Below, one piece after another: positions 22,744 to 35,246 of a stretch of DNA of 64,000 nt. Source of the DNA: Dactylis glomerata (taxonomy: Eukaryota; Streptophyta; Magnoliopsida; Poales; Poaceae); assembly GCA_007115705.1 (NCBI GenBank), contig QXEO01000411.1, positions 5,123,702 to 5,187,701 of the forward strand. Reading direction: 5' to 3'. The position numbers and the translations under genes were made by a program. Below the pieces are notes generated by a model. It searched no databases, was not told where the DNA came from, and was given only the letters and a program-made list of their open reading frames with translations. How positions within the stretch are numbered: the stretch's first letter is position 1; every line of letters begins with the position of its first letter.

Positions 22744-25700
22744 ATGGCTCCCAAAGCGTCCCGGTCCAAAGAGAAGGGGGCAGCCTCTGGGAAGGATGCT
22801 GACCCGCCCGCTTTGCCGAAGGGATCCTGGGAAGGCTCTTGGGTGAAGGAGAGGCAGATCGAGCTACTGCGCCGGGGCCGGGTGCTTCCGCCCGTGGATC
22901 TCGTGGGCTGCCGCCCTGCTGGTAGCGAGCGCATCCCCGCTCCGAAGCCCGGGGAGGTGGTAGTCTTCTACGACCATTTCCCCCGGGGATTTGCGCTGCC
23001 CGCCAGCAGCTTCATGCGCCAGTTCCTGGATCATTTCCATCTGCAACCGCACCACATCGGGGCGAATGCAATGATGACATTGACCGCGTTTGCGACCCTT
23101 TGCGAGGCGTACCTGGGCATCTGGCCCAATGTCGAGCTGTTCCGCCGGCTGATCTACTTCAAGACCCAGACGGCGGAGACAATCCCTGTGATATGCGGCA
23201 CCGCCTCCTTCTATGCGCGCAAGACCGCGGACTTCCCGAGCATAAAGGGGAAGGAGTCTTGCAAGAAATGGCAGCGCTCCTGCTTCTATGTGAAGAATCT
23301 GAAGGAGGGCGCAGATTATGTCAATTTGCCGCCCTTCGACGCAAACGGCCCCGCGCGGGATAGCTGGAGTGTTTCTGTTCCTCAGCCCTCGTCGGACACG
23401 GAGAAGATTCTTTAGTGGATTTCCACTATGCAGACGGAGGGCGGCCTGGAGCCGGCTGACCTCCTACTCTCCTTCGTGGTTGCCCGCGTGTCGCCGCTCC
23501 AGCGCCGCTCGCACAAGATGTGCTACCTGGGGTCCACCAAGGATCCCACTCGACACTCCTCCAGGGTACTGTCGGCACTGGAGGTGGCGCGGAAGGTAAA
23601 CCGCATTGCCGATGTCAAGCTTCCAGCTTCGTGGGAGTGGGGCCTGGAGCCTCATGACCGAATTAACCCGATTGCTGAGGTAAACTTGCCGGATTCAGCT
23701 CCCATCTCTCCCCCTTTTGCAATTCCGATCGCCTGACCTCTGTCTACTTGGCTCGGGCAGAACCTGTTCGCCCTGCAAGCTGCGGAGAATGCCGCCCAAC
23801 GACGAGCCGGCTTTGCCACCGACAGAGAGGAGTCAGACGAGGAGGTCATCTGGGACGAGGCCGAGGAGATGGAGGATGCTGGCTCCCAGGGCGCCGTCGA
23901 GAGCTCGAGCGCCACTCGAGGCGATGAAGGAAACGATGAGCTCGTGGACTCGGGCGAACCCCTTGACCACTCTAGTAAGTTCCCCAGCCCTTTTCTTCTA
24001 AGAGGTTGGTCCAAAGGTGACGATGGTAGTGCAGGATCAACTGCTACCCTCGGGGGCGTGGCTCTCCATGTAGCCGCCGCTGGAGCTCAGGCTCCCCCGA
24101 CCGTGGGTCTGCCAGAGTCTTCCGAGCGACGTTCTGTCGCCCCTGAGCCGGCGGACCTTGAAGAGGCTGGAGACGGTCCGACCGGCGCCAAGAGAAGGGC
24201 CGAGCCGGCCTCCCCCGAGCCGGCTGAGAAGCGCAGGAGGCCAGAGCCGGCAGCAAAGGACCTGTGCCGTCCTAAGATGAAGAAGGTGGCCAAACGGCGA
24301 GCCATCGCCATAGCCAGGTGAGCTTCCCGCTTCCTTGCTTCTCCTCCTTACTTTGGTGCCGCGGTCCCGATTGACTTGGTCGTGGGACGTCCTCTTTGCA
24401 GGTCGCCCCTTTCTGTTGACCTGGCTGCCCAACCTCCTCCCGCCGTTGCTTCCGGAGAAACCGCGACCCCGGTTCTCGAGCCCTCCTGCCTCAAGAGGGC
24501 GCATAGGGAGGAGATTGGCGGCGACTCGGGCCGCATTGAAGACGATCGCGGCTCTCCGCGGTTGAAGCCCGAGGCTAGCGAGGCTAGGGTAGAGGAACCT
24601 GTGCGCCCAGAGGTGCCCGTGGACGCTGTTCCCCGCCCGACTGCCATACCTGAGGCTGGCTCCACGCCAGCCGAGGAGACTGCGCCGGTCGGGGCTGACC
24701 TGTCCCCACCTCCTGCTACCGACGACGCCAAGGCGGGGAATGACGCCGCCATCTGCGCCTCCTCCGTCCCACCCAGTCAAGAAAGTGCGCGCGAGACCGC
24801 GGCGGGGGAAACGGAAAAGGCCCCGGTGCCGGCTGTCGAGGCTGTTTCCAATCTTGAGCTCGCGCCGAGCGTGCAGCTACGGTGCCTGCGGCCGAGACGA
24901 GGGATGGCGCGATTGCTGATTCCCTGCTCCCTGGGCTGGTCTCCAGCTCTGGCGAAGCTTCGCAAGGGCTCCTCGCCACTCGAGTGGCGAGGAACGAACA
25001 TGGTGATGACTCGCCAGCCCCTGAGGTAGTGACCAAGGGCGCCTCCATTGGGAAGGCTCTTGTCGCCGCGGCTGAGTCCAGCATTGGAAGTTTGAGCTCC
25101 GCCAGCCGGCTTCAGCAGGAATGGGCAGACACCGCCTCGAGTGCTGATGTCGGAGAGAAGCTCAAGGTGCAGGGCAGCAAGCCAACTCTTGCGGAGTTGG
25201 ACAAACAGTTTACTGCTGCCAAGGGGTCGCTTCAAAACGCCGGCTTCCAACTCCTTGACGCTATACAGATGACCAACGTGAGTGCTGCGCCTTTAGCCCC
25301 TGGTTCTTTCTGCTAATTGGGAGACATAATCTGCGGTTTCATGGTCCATTTTGACATACACCCTAGCCCCCGAGTTTTGAGGTAGCTATAGAGACAGCGG
25401 GCTCGAAAATGAATTTCGCTGAGCGTCGTTGCCTTTCCGCTTTCCGCAGGAGCTGAACGCCCTTCGAGCCAACGTCTTTCAGAAGCTGCTGACGAAGTAC
25501 CGCGCTGGCAAGATTCAGTACCAAGACTTGAAGAAAAAACTGGAGAAGCTGTCAGGTAAGCTTGAGACCCCTTGCTTCGCAGACTTTGTTGTCGTCCTTT
25601 CTGCTCTTATACCTCCATTTTCAGATTCCTCCTCGCTCATTGCTTCGCTTGAGTCCCAGTTGGCCAACTCGGTGTCGGCCGACGCTGTTGAGTCGCTCAA

Positions 25701-26925
25701 GCGAAAGCACGCAGAGGAGCTTCAGGGCCTGCAAGCCCAGGCCGTCCGGGCTCAGGAGCTGGAAACTGAGCTGGCTAAGGCTCGAGAGGCGGAGTCATCG
25801 CTGCGGCTGGAGTTTGATCACCAGCTAGCCGAAGAGAAGAGAATCCTCTCCGTGGGGTTCGACAACAAGGTGAAAGAGCTTCGCGCAACCTTGGGGAGCA
25901 AAGTCGAGAGCCGCGGCGCCCAAATCGACGAGCTGGAAACTCTCCGGAGGCTTGACAGCGAGCGTTATGACACGGAGATCGGCATTTGGCGTGCCCGCGA
26001 CCGCAGGGTTCAGTCCGGCTTGCTAGGGCTGGAGGAATCTCTTCGCGGTATCCTTTCCTTCCTGCTTCTCAGCTCTTGCCCTTTCATGCTGCCTCCTCAT
26101 TCTCTGATTGTCCTCGCTAGAGCTTTCCCTGACTCCAACGAGACTGCCGCGGCGGCACTGAAGGAATACATGGCGGAACAGAAGATCGTCCCCAGCAGTG
26201 ATCCCAAGGCCGAGCTTTCCTCAGGGGAGTTGGTAGCGTTGGCCAAAGGCCGACTCCATCCGGTTGCCAAGCTGGGTAAGGATCTCCACGAAGCCCTTGT
26301 TTTCGTCTTTGAAACCTTGTGGCCGGGAAGGGCGGTGCCTAGCGAGATCCAGGCGCTCCTCCAGTGGATCCCTCTCGCGCCCAACCGGCTCGACATCTGG
26401 AAGGAGTCCGCGGCTCGGGCCGGTGCTGAACAGGCTCTGGAGTTCGTGCTCTCCTGGTATCCAGGCGTCAACCTGGACCAGCTGGAGAATCTTTGTGAAG
26501 GCGGATTAGCAGGCCTCGACAAAGCCAAGCTCCGCCAACGCGCCTGTGCCATTGCTGAGTGTGCCAAGACCAACGCGCTTTTCGACGCTGGGGATAGTGA
26601 CGAATCTTTGGATGGCATGGACTTCGAAGAGCCCGGCTCTGCGGAAGAACCTCAAAAAGCCCCCGAGGATCTCGCTGGTCACTCCATTCCACCATCCCCC
26701 AGCGGCGATGACTTTGTCTTGGCGTCTCGAACTGGGACACTACTCCACTGGAGCCGGCTGGCTCGCCAAGCGCCCCCTGAGTGCGTCAGGATTTTCTTAT
26801 TCGTTCTTATGTACGTTGAACTCATGTCCTGCCCAACAACATTTCGTTCATGTGTATCAATGGCGCTTCACCCTGAATTCTCTACGCATTGGTTTCTAGT
26901 TGTTGGTGAACCGGATTTGACCTGA
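22738..26925 (+). pseudogene. Antisense gene of gypsy element 1: 'putative gypsy type transposon' protein
   Basis: The gene lies opposite to its host element, between the protease remnant and the 3' LTR. The ATG is at 22744. Exons by splice consensus: 22744-23679, 23761-23974, 24035-24317, 24402-25277, 25450-25555, 25625-26047 and 26121 to about 26780. The N-terminal 220 residues (PKPGEVVVFYDHFPRGFALPAS, then FATLCEAYLGIWPNVELFRR) match what I know as the putative gypsy-type transposon domain (Transposase_28) of grasses. The middle is acidic and Pro-rich, followed by a long coiled coil (about 25630-26040) and a helical C-terminus. Damage: a TAG at 23413-23415, a frame change near 24880, and probably one near 26736. 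The role is unknown. Extra genes in this place and orientation are described for Tat-type elements. Confidence 0.75.
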
Positions 26926-27660
26926 CCCCTTTCGCCTTTTTCCTTTATCTCGCCATCCTTCGGCCCTTCTACCCCCAGCCGGCAGCCTGGTGCCGGCTGG
27001 TCTCCCTTGGACCGACAGCCGAATGTCGGTCTAGGGTGGGAGCGTGCTGCGGGATGAGGAGTAGTACTTCGGCGTATAAGAGATCTGGCTTGGTCCAGTC
27101 CACGCACAACTATTAACCAATGCGCGCGGTTTTTGGGTGGGCGTCCGCTAACGGCTCCGCGTTCTGTCCTCTTAGCGATATTCCAGTGTGAGTGACCTGC
27201 CGGCTCCATCGCCCTCGACTTGGGTTGGAGGTTGGGCTCGGGGTCCGGTTCGCACACGGTACTCGTTCGTCTGACATGGGATTCGATTCGTCGGGTCGCG
27301 GGCGTTTCCTCTTAGCGATTTTCCTAGGTGGGTGACCTGCCGGCGCCATCCCACGCGGCGCAGGGTGGAGGTTGGGCTCGGGGTCCGGTCCGCACACAAT
27401 ACTCATTCGGCTGACAGGAGGATCGTTTCATCGGGTTGGGGCTGGCAGCTCCCGTTCGGAGCCGGTTTCCAGCCCCCGTGAATAACGCTTAGAAAGGTAA
27501 AAGGTACTTCAGAGCACTTTTTCCAGCGATCAGCCGTATGCCGCCCAACTTTCTTTTATTCAATGACACTTGTTCGAGATACAAGGTTTTTGCCTTGGCT
27601 TAGCCGAAGGTCTTAAGCGATCTTGGACTTGTCTCAGGTGAAGCTGCGAAACGCTTCCCC
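26926..27660 (-). other. Post-integrase noncoding region of element 1 with deletion scar
   Basis: Read on the minus strand, text near 27600-27540 (AAGGCAAAAACCTTGTATC, then TGTCATTGAATAAA) corresponds to text just after the integrase stop of element 2 (39233-39275). In element 1 it follows the protease almost directly, so RT, RNase H and integrase have been cut out. The rest (26930-27480) is GC-rich and has short direct repeats of the type GTGACCTGCCGGC..GGTTGGGCTCGGGGTCCGG at about 27190 and 27330. Confidence 0.7.
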
Positions 27661-28416
27661 CTACCTCAAGGAGGAGCCAGCCCCCGAGACAAGAGCTTCT
27701 GACTCCTTGCCCGCTTCGGGCGGGACTTCCTTGGGGAGGCTTGCCGGCTTGAGGTGTGGAGTCGGCAGTCCCGTCGCCAGGCAGCCCGGCTGGACTGCCG
27801 CCACCCTCTGCAGCAGTTGTCGCTTCTCTTCAGCAATGACCAAGGCCTTCGCCAGCTTGGAGCTGGCTCTTGCGCACTCTATCGACCTCTTGTAGCATCC
27901 AGTGACAGTAATCACCCCGCGAGGGCCTGGGAGCTTCATCTTGAAGTAAGCGTAGTGCGGGACCGCCATGAACTTGGCCAAGGCTGGTCGAGCAAGCAGT
28001 GCGTGATAGGGGCTGTTGAGGTCTACCACCTCGAACCAGATCGGCTCGCGACGATGATTGTCCTTCTCACCAAACAGCACCTCCAACTCAATCCTTCCCA
28101 TCGGCGTACAGGAGTGCCCGGGCACAATCCCATGGAAGGTGAGCTTGGTTGGCTTCAGTTGGATCTCTGGGATCCCGAGCTTCTCCATCGAAGTGCGGTA
28201 GAGAAGGTTGATGCTGCTGCCTCCATCAATGAGTACACGTGAGAATCGGCAGGTATGCGTCTCAGAGAACACGATTGGGTTCAAGACAGCGCGTATCCCC
28301 CGGGCCTCGGCATGAGCGGCGGGTGATCTTCGCATCCCCAGGTAATCGACGCGTCGGACCAATGCATGTACTGAGGTCCAACTTGCACGATTGCATTCAC
28401 CTCGACACCGAACCAC
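27661..28416 (-). pseudogene. Gypsy protease region of element 1
   Basis: A minus-strand frame carries the retroviral-type aspartic protease signature LIDGGSSINLLY (near 28225-28190), followed by PIWFEVVDLNSPYHALLARPALAKF and EEKRQLLQ. It is out of frame with gag because of a one-base loss near 28290, where gag ends prematurely in GGYALS. It ends at 27661 without running into RT. No active polyprotein is possible. Confidence 0.85.
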
Positions 28417-30079
28417 GATTCATCTTTTGGCTCCTCCACCTGGGAAGTGAACACATGGTATTGTTCCACATTCGCTTCCTCGGGGTAGTCCCCTGCTGCC
28501 TTGACCGGTTGTCGATTCTTGTTTCCATGCGCTTCAGCCGGCAGGCCCGGTGGTGGTCCAGGCAGTTGGTGGTTTCCCTGCTCTAGATCCCTGGTGAAGC
28601 TGCACTGGCGAGTGGTATGCGCTGCCGGCTTGCCCGAAACACTATGGAACTTGCAGGGTTGGTCTAGCATCACCTCGATGGTGTACTTGTCCTTGCCGAA
28701 TTTGTCTCCTTTGCACTTCTGGCTTCCACCCGTAGCCCCCGGGGTTCCTTGAACAGCAGCTACTTGCTGGGAGCTGTACTTGTTGTCGCAGCGTTCGTCC
28801 TTCCTCTTGCCGTGTCGATCACGGTTGTGATGTCCTCCTTGGCCGGATGCCGGCTCAGACTGGCTTCCAGCTGGCGCTGGCTCAACGCATTGCACTCTTG
28901 CAGCAGAGTCGGCGGAAGCGTACTTGTCCGCTATCGCCATGAAATCCGCAATTGACTTCGGCTCGGCTCTGTGGAGCTTGTGTTTCAGCAGGGTCCCCTC
29001 TCTGCATCCGTCTGTGAAGTAGCCGATGGCTTGCTCCTCGCCCACCCCTTCGCATGAGTTGCGCAGCTTGGACCATCTCGTGAGGTAGTCATGGTCTGGC
29101 TCGTCGGGGCCTTGCTTGCAGAGGGCCAGCTGTCGTGGGCGGGGCGGTCGCTTGTAGGTTCCCGTGAAGTTCTTGATGAACGCCTCTTGGAAATCATGCC
29201 AGGAATTGATCTGCAGAGCCGGCAGGCTGTTGAGCCACGTCCGAAAAGATCCCGTCAGCATGAGTGGTGCGTAGCGCACCGCTGTCCTCTGGTTGCCGCC
29301 CGCGATGTCGACGGCTGTGACGTAGTCCGACAGCCAGTCTTCCGGCTTCACCGCCCCCGTGTATTTGGGCATGTCTCGCGGGAGCGCGAACTTGGCCGGG
29401 AAAGGCTCATTGCGGATGCGAGGGCCGAAACAGACCGGCCCTGCCGAGGATTCCTCCTCGTCGAACTTGGAGTCCGCTAGCAGGTTGAGCCGATGGCGTG
29501 CGTCGTCCTTTGGCGGGTCGACGCGTTCCCCGATCCTCTGGCTCACGTGCGAGCGAGCTGGATGATGACCTTGAGCGCCCTGGCTAGCTCCCTGAGCCGG
29601 CTGGGCTGGCGCCATAGATTTGCCGCGCGCCGGTTCCACCGCGTCTGCCCGAGGAGGGTGACGCGGCTTGCTGGTAACCACGGCGGGATCTCGAGGCTGC
29701 CGGTTGTGGTGGCCAGAGTGCTGGCTACGGTGGTTTCCACCGCTTTTGCCTGGAGCTCGGTTGCTCCGGCTGTGCTCCGCCGGGCCATGGTTTGGCGACG
29801 AGGCTTCTCCATGCGACTTGTTCTGACCGGCCACGACGATACAGTTCTCGTCTCGAGTGCCGCTCGCCTCTCCGCGTGGCTCCATCGCCTGCTGCTATAG
29901 ATCGGAAGCGTCCAGGAGTTCCTGGATCCGGGCTTGCTTCTCCCGTAGGTCCTCGCCTTGCAGTCCGCCCAGTTCAGAGGTGATGTAGCGCGCGGCGCAG
30001 AGATTCTTCGTAGGCATGTTGTAGGTGGGCTTGTTGATGATCGGAGGTAGCTTCACCGAGGGCGCCGCCTGGTTCAGCT
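28281..30079 (-). pseudogene. Gypsy Gag of element 1, C-terminal part
   Basis: The minus-strand frame continues from 48568-47882, interrupted by Copia element 3. A TAG at 29895-29897 splits the frame. Downstream, 29885-28281 is open for 534 codons. It contains the retrotransposon Gag core (RTAVRYAPLMLTGSFRTWLN, SWHDFQEAFIKNF, GCREGTLLKHKL) and, near the end, DQPCKFHS..AAHTTRQCSF, a possible zinc-binding CxxH/C motif. It ends by frame change before the protease. Confidence 0.85.
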
Positions 30080-31745
30080 TGAAGGGAATATGCCCGAGAG
30101 GCAATAATAAAGTGGTTATTATCATATTCCATGTTTATGATAAATGTTTATTTATCATGCTAGAATTGTATTAATCAGAAACATTAATACTTGTGTGATT
30201 AATAAACTATAAAGGTTCCTAGTAAAGCCTCTCTTTTATACTAGCTCGTTGATTAACTGATGATCAAGGTTTCCTGATCATGAACATTGGATGTTGTTAA
30301 TAACAAGGTCATATCATTAGAAGACTGATATGATGAACACTCACACCCATAGTATGAATAACGAAACGATCAAGTCATCAACTTCATTGCTATATCAAAC
30401 TCATACGAAATAGTTCTAATCCTCAGACCATGAGATCATGTTAATCACTGATACCGGAAGAGTGCTTTGATGATATCAAACGTCACACCATCACAGGGTG
30501 ATTATAAAGGTTGATTTGGGTATTCTGAAAGTATTAGTTGAGGCTCATGGATCAAGAGTGGAATTTGTTCGACCCGATGACGGGAAGATATTCTCTGGGC
30601 CCTTCTCTGTGATATTGCATTAGAATCGCTTGCAAGCATGTGACTAGGTCACAGGAATGCATTATCACGGAACGAGTAAAGAGACTTGTCAGGAACGAGA
30701 TCGAACTAGGTATGGTTGATACCAAATGATCGGATCTCGGACAAGTAATAATATCGCGAGACAAAAGGAATTAACTATGTTCGTTACTGGTTCACACGAT
30801 CACCAGTTCATCGTTGAGTAAGTGGGAGTCATCATGGATTTCCAGATCCCGCTGTTGATTATTGATCGGAGAGGAGTCTCGATCATGTCCACGTTATTCA
30901 CGAACCGTAGGGTGACACACTTAAGGTTCGCCGTCATTTTTGAGTGGATATGATACTCCGATCGAATTACAGGACAGCATAAGGGTTGTTTCAGAAAAGC
31001 ACCAAAACTGTTTCGGGATATCGAAATAACTCAAGGGTGTATTTGGTAATGTTTGTTAATTGAATGAATTAACAAATATTAAAGAAATAAAAATGTTTTA
31101 TTAAATCAATAAGTGTGAATTTTAATTAGCATGAATGTCATGCAAAATTAAAATGGGGGTTACCTCATGTTGATGAGGGGGTTACCACCATGAAGGAAAT
31201 GAAGAGGGGGTTACCACCATGAAGAGGAGGAGGGCCTCCTTGGCCGGCCACCCCTTGGGGGCTGCCCCTCCTCCCCTATATATACCCCTCCCTCTCCTCC
31301 ATGTGACACACTTCTTGATCCTCCCCTCCCTCGCATAGTTGCTGCCCAATTTCCGTCTCTGCTTAGCGAACCTCTGCCGGAATTGTAGTTCGTAGTTCAT
31401 ACACTTGGAGAAGTGTGTGGTGGAGTGTCCGGCGGATCCCTTCTTCCGCTGCCCCGCTGGACCGAGGGCGTGGAGGAGTCGACGTCGAGCTGTACGTGTG
31501 ACCGAGCACGGGGGCGCTGCCACTTGTGGCGCCGTGTACACGATCTTGTGATCGTCAAGTGAACAACTACGTCGACTACATGCGTCTACATCGACACTCC
31601 ATCGTCAACGTTTGTGCGGGAACGTAATCCCCGCTTACAGTCGTCGAGAGTTAGTCTCCGTTGCTACCACCTCGTAGAGTATCTTGGCTAGTTTATGTGT
31701 TCTTGCGTAAGAAATTTTTTTGTTTTCTATGCTACGAACCCATCA
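30080..31745 (+). repeat. 5' LTR of Copia element 3
   Basis: This 1,666 bp LTR has a TATATATA box near 31276-31284, then a C-rich start region and an end in CCCATCA. It pairs with 46215-47881. Confidence 0.92.
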
Positions 31746-31746
31746 G

Positions 31747-31760
31747 TGGTATCAGAGCCA
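31747..31760 (+). other. Primer binding site, Copia element 3
   Basis: TGGTATCAGAGCCA, complementary to initiator tRNA-Met, lies one base after the 5' LTR. Confidence 0.9.
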
Positions 31761-33189
31761 TCTCTATGCGTAGTTGGTATGCACGGTTAGAACACATATG
31801 GATGTGGGCGTTGATGATCGTGTTATTGCAATTTTTTGGTATTTTGGATCATAGTGGCATAGTGGGATTGAAGCTGCCCGAGACTAACCTTACGTGACCG
31901 CGTTCACGAGACTTGTCCCACACTTGACATGCTTCGGCATATGTGGCTTTGCGGGTGTACGTTTCTCCCACTATAGTTATGATCTATTTTACAAAGAGTT
32001 GTTAATAATATTTTTATCACCGTTGTGGTTACATGTTCGTAGGTAAGAACGGTTCTTCCTAGAAAGCCCCAAACCACGTAAAATATGCAAGACAAATTAG
32101 AAACGTCTAACTTGTTTTTGCAGGGCATGTGATGTGATATGGTTAAATTGTTTATGTTACAAATTGTATGCAATGATCCTTTTTGTAAGTTATAAACAAC
32201 CGGCAGGAGCCATATGGTTGTCTTTACATTTAAATGGCCTGCGTGCCGAATATATATATCCAAGTGATATATTGTAATGGAGGAAGACAACCAAGGTGGC
32301 GCGCCATGGACCTTGGTGCTACGCCGGTGGAATGATGGAGATCATGCCATGACGCACAAGATGGAGATCGAATGCGTGAAGGACCATATCATATCACATT
32401 ATATATGCATGTGATGTTTATCCTTTTATGCATCTTATTTTGCTTAGATTTGATCGCGTGGTAGCATTATAAGATGATCCCTCTCACATAAATATCAAGA
32501 TAAAATGTGTTCTTCCATAGCATGCACCGTCAAGAAAGTTCGTCGTTTCGAGACACCACGTGATGATCGGGTGTGACAGACTCTACGTTCACATACGACG
32601 GGTGTAAGACAGTTTTACACACGCGAGTGCTATGGTTCTACTTGGCGAGCCTAGCATGTACAGACATGGCCTCGGAACACGAACCGAAAGGTTAAGCATG
32701 AGTCATATGGTTGATATCATGAACATGGTGATGTTCGCCTTTGAAACTATGCCGTTGCACGTGATGATCGGTTGCGGTATAGTGAATTTGGTTTGTGTAA
32801 TCACTTAAGAAAACTAAGAGGGATGTTGTTTTTAAGTGGGAGTTCATTTAGTAATTTTGAATTATAGAACTCAATTTATCATGAACTAAATCAAAGTGAA
32901 TTTGCATAGTTTGTTGTAGTTATTGGCATCCGTTTACTACCTTGCGATTAGCTATAATTGAGATAATAGAATTATAGAATTCTGGATGTTAACTTTACGA
33001 ACTGGTATCGTATTGTTTGAATGTCAATCTAAAGTTTAAAGTCCTATTGCAAACTTTTAGCAAATCCTTGTTACTCGATAAAATTTAATAAGTAGTATTA
33101 AATCAAGAGTAACAATTCCAGTGTTAGTATCTAAGTATCACACTTGCCTCCATGATCCTTGATATTCAAAAGTTGTTTTTAGTATCAAG
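31761..33189 (+). other. Leader of Copia element 3, no coding frame
   Basis: The text is similar in places to the leader of the Angela-type element at 6623-7835 (for example, the DNA around 32600-32700 matches the complement of 6822-6950). No gag frame can be read. Confidence 0.65.
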
Positions 33190-33194
33190 GTTAT

Positions 33195-33936
33195 TGTCGT
33201 GGGGATGACTTAGGGGGCGCACCACGGGCCGGACCATATGCCGGTTGGCGTCCCAGGAGCCCCCACGGCTTCAACACGAGGAGACCGGCTCCGCCCGAAA
33301 GGCCGGCTGCGCCAGCAGCCGACTGGCGACTCCACCGAGGAGAGCTGGAGCCGGGCGATGAGGACAAAGCTTCCCAATGGTTGTCTGGCCAAAAGAAGAT
33401 TGGCCCCGACAAGATCGGCAGGGGCGCAGGACAGGAGTGACGAGTGCCACGACCACGTCCAACCAATGAGAGGTCGAAGACCCTTCCCCACGACGGGATC
33501 CGAGGCAGAGGAGAGGGGATATGCCCTCCAGATTCCGGCCCAGGGAAAAGGCACTTTATAAAGTGCCTTTGCCAGAGCAGGGTCGGGGGATGACGCCAAG
33601 GACGCCGCCGCCGAGGAGCCGGCAGCCGGCCGGATCGCTACCAAAACTTGTAACCAGGCCCCTGCCTATATAAGGGGGCCTGGACCCTTAGCATAGGGGA
33701 GATCCGATCTTCTTCTTCCTCCTCTAGCCGAACAGCTCGAGGAGCACTGTAATCATTACTACCTAATCAATACGAAGCAGGCAGGAAGTAGGGGTTTACC
33801 TCCAACCGGGAGGGCCCTGAACCTGGGTAAACCGAGGTGTCTCTGTTGGCACAATCCCGAGCCGGACCCATCGTCACCAACGTCGAGCCCCTCCGATAAG
33901 CCTCCCCATGGCTACTGTCTCTAAATTCCCACGACA
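33195..33936 (+). repeat. 5' LTR of gypsy element 2
   Basis: This 742 bp LTR contains a 24-bp perfect palindrome (33547-33570, centre TTTATAAA) and a TATATAAG promoter box at 33667-33674. The ATG at 33908 opens the gag frame. It pairs with 41940-42671. Confidence 0.92.
33667..33674 (+). promoter_or_regulatory. TATA box in the 5' LTR of gypsy element 2
   Basis: TATATAAG is followed by a GC-rich start region. The same site occurs in the other LTRs of this family. Confidence 0.6.
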
Positions 33937-35166
33937 GTTGGCGCCCACCGTGGGGCAAAGCGCGGTGGCGAGCGGAGTCAAGTTCCGGCCGGGACCCTCC
34001 GGCGAGAAGGTCGCCTCCGGGCTCGTCTGGAGGTTCGGCACATTCGACTGCGTCAGCGACAACTTAGCCCACTTCGAGAACGGCTTCGGCAACAGCGGCT
34101 CCTTCCTCGACGTTGGCAGTCACCGCTTCTACGTCGCCAAGCCTTTCCCGGAGGAGGTCACCGACGTCTTCGACTCCCTCTGCGACGGAGGCTCGAGCTG
34201 CGGCGAAAGCAGCAATCTTGGCGCCATGGTCGAGGTGATGGCCCTGGGAGAGGATGAGGGCGGTGACTTACCGCGCCCCGAGCGCCCGTCGCTCGAGCGC
34301 CCACCTCCTCAGGAGCAAGACGCTCCACTCCCAGAGCGGGACGCCCCAGACGTCTCCGTGGTGGACCTGCGCGTTCCCCTCGACCGCGTCATCGATCCCG
34401 CCTGGGTCGCCGAGGCCCTGGAGCGGACACGTCTCGTCCTCCTCGGCAAGGTGGCTGAGGACGAGGCCAACCAGCGTCGCGCGAGCACCACGCTCAGCGA
34501 GTTCTACGACGTGCACGGAGACGCACCGAACGAGCTCACCCATGACCTGTGTCGCAGCTCACCCATGACCAGATCCAGCGGTCGCCATCGGCAAGCCGAG
34601 GCCGTGGAGGGCGTGGACAGGGCGGCCGTGCTCCGAGCGGCAACGCCCAAGGCCGCCGCGCCCAGCAGGGCGGCGGAGCAAGCAGGCCACGTTTGATCGA
34701 GGAGTCAGCGCTGGGGTCGGAGTCCCAGGCTCGCCCATCGGCGCTGCACATCAACCTGTGGCTTGACCACGCCAAGACGCTCCCCAGAGGACCTGCTAGC
34801 TCAAAGCGAGCGGCTTCCGACCAAGGAGGCTCGGGGGCTGCACGCAGCGGTCATGGGCGCAAAGAGGGCAAGTACACCCTCGATGCTGCGCTCGATCAGC
34901 CGTGTAAATTCCACACCTCCCCGGGCAGGGAAGCGACCCACTCCACGTGTCAGTGCCGTTTCATGAGAGAGTTGGAGCAGCGCGCTCGACAGATCCCTGG
35001 TACGTCGCAAGCGCAACTGGCTGAGGGTCAGGAGGACCAACAGCGCGACCCGGCTGGAGGCGAGCCGGATCAAGATGATGACTTCCCGATGGACGTGGAG
35101 CAGTATCACATCTTCACTACCCCGGCAAGGACAAAAGGAGTGACCTTTGGCATGAGGCGGAGGTGA
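33908..35166 (+). pseudogene. Gypsy Gag of element 2, internally deleted
   Basis: The N-terminal frame 33908-34696 starts in the LTR and crosses the primer site. A second frame (34549-35166) carries the Gag C-terminus (KYTLDAALDQPCKFH, then VEQYHIFTTPA). Compared with element 1, the central Gag core (GSFRTWLN to TLLKHKL) is absent. The junction lies around 34690-34790. It cannot form a normal Gag. Confidence 0.8.
33939..33955 (+). other. Primer binding site, gypsy element 2
   Basis: TGGCGCCCACCGTGGGG lies two bases after the 5' LTR. Confidence 0.88.
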
Positions 35167-35246
35167 ACGCCGTGATGCCTGCAGAACCCCAGTTCATGCA
35201 TTGATCCGAGGCGGCCATTACCTGGGGGCGCGAGGACCATCCGAGG

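Noticed and set aside
24037..24780. Minus-strand frame of 247 codons in element 1
   Set aside because: It is a shadow of the GC-rich antisense gene exons on the plus strand, which have splice sites and domain content.
29091..29900. Plus-strand frames over gag of element 1
   Set aside because: They are shadows of the minus-strand Gag frame.
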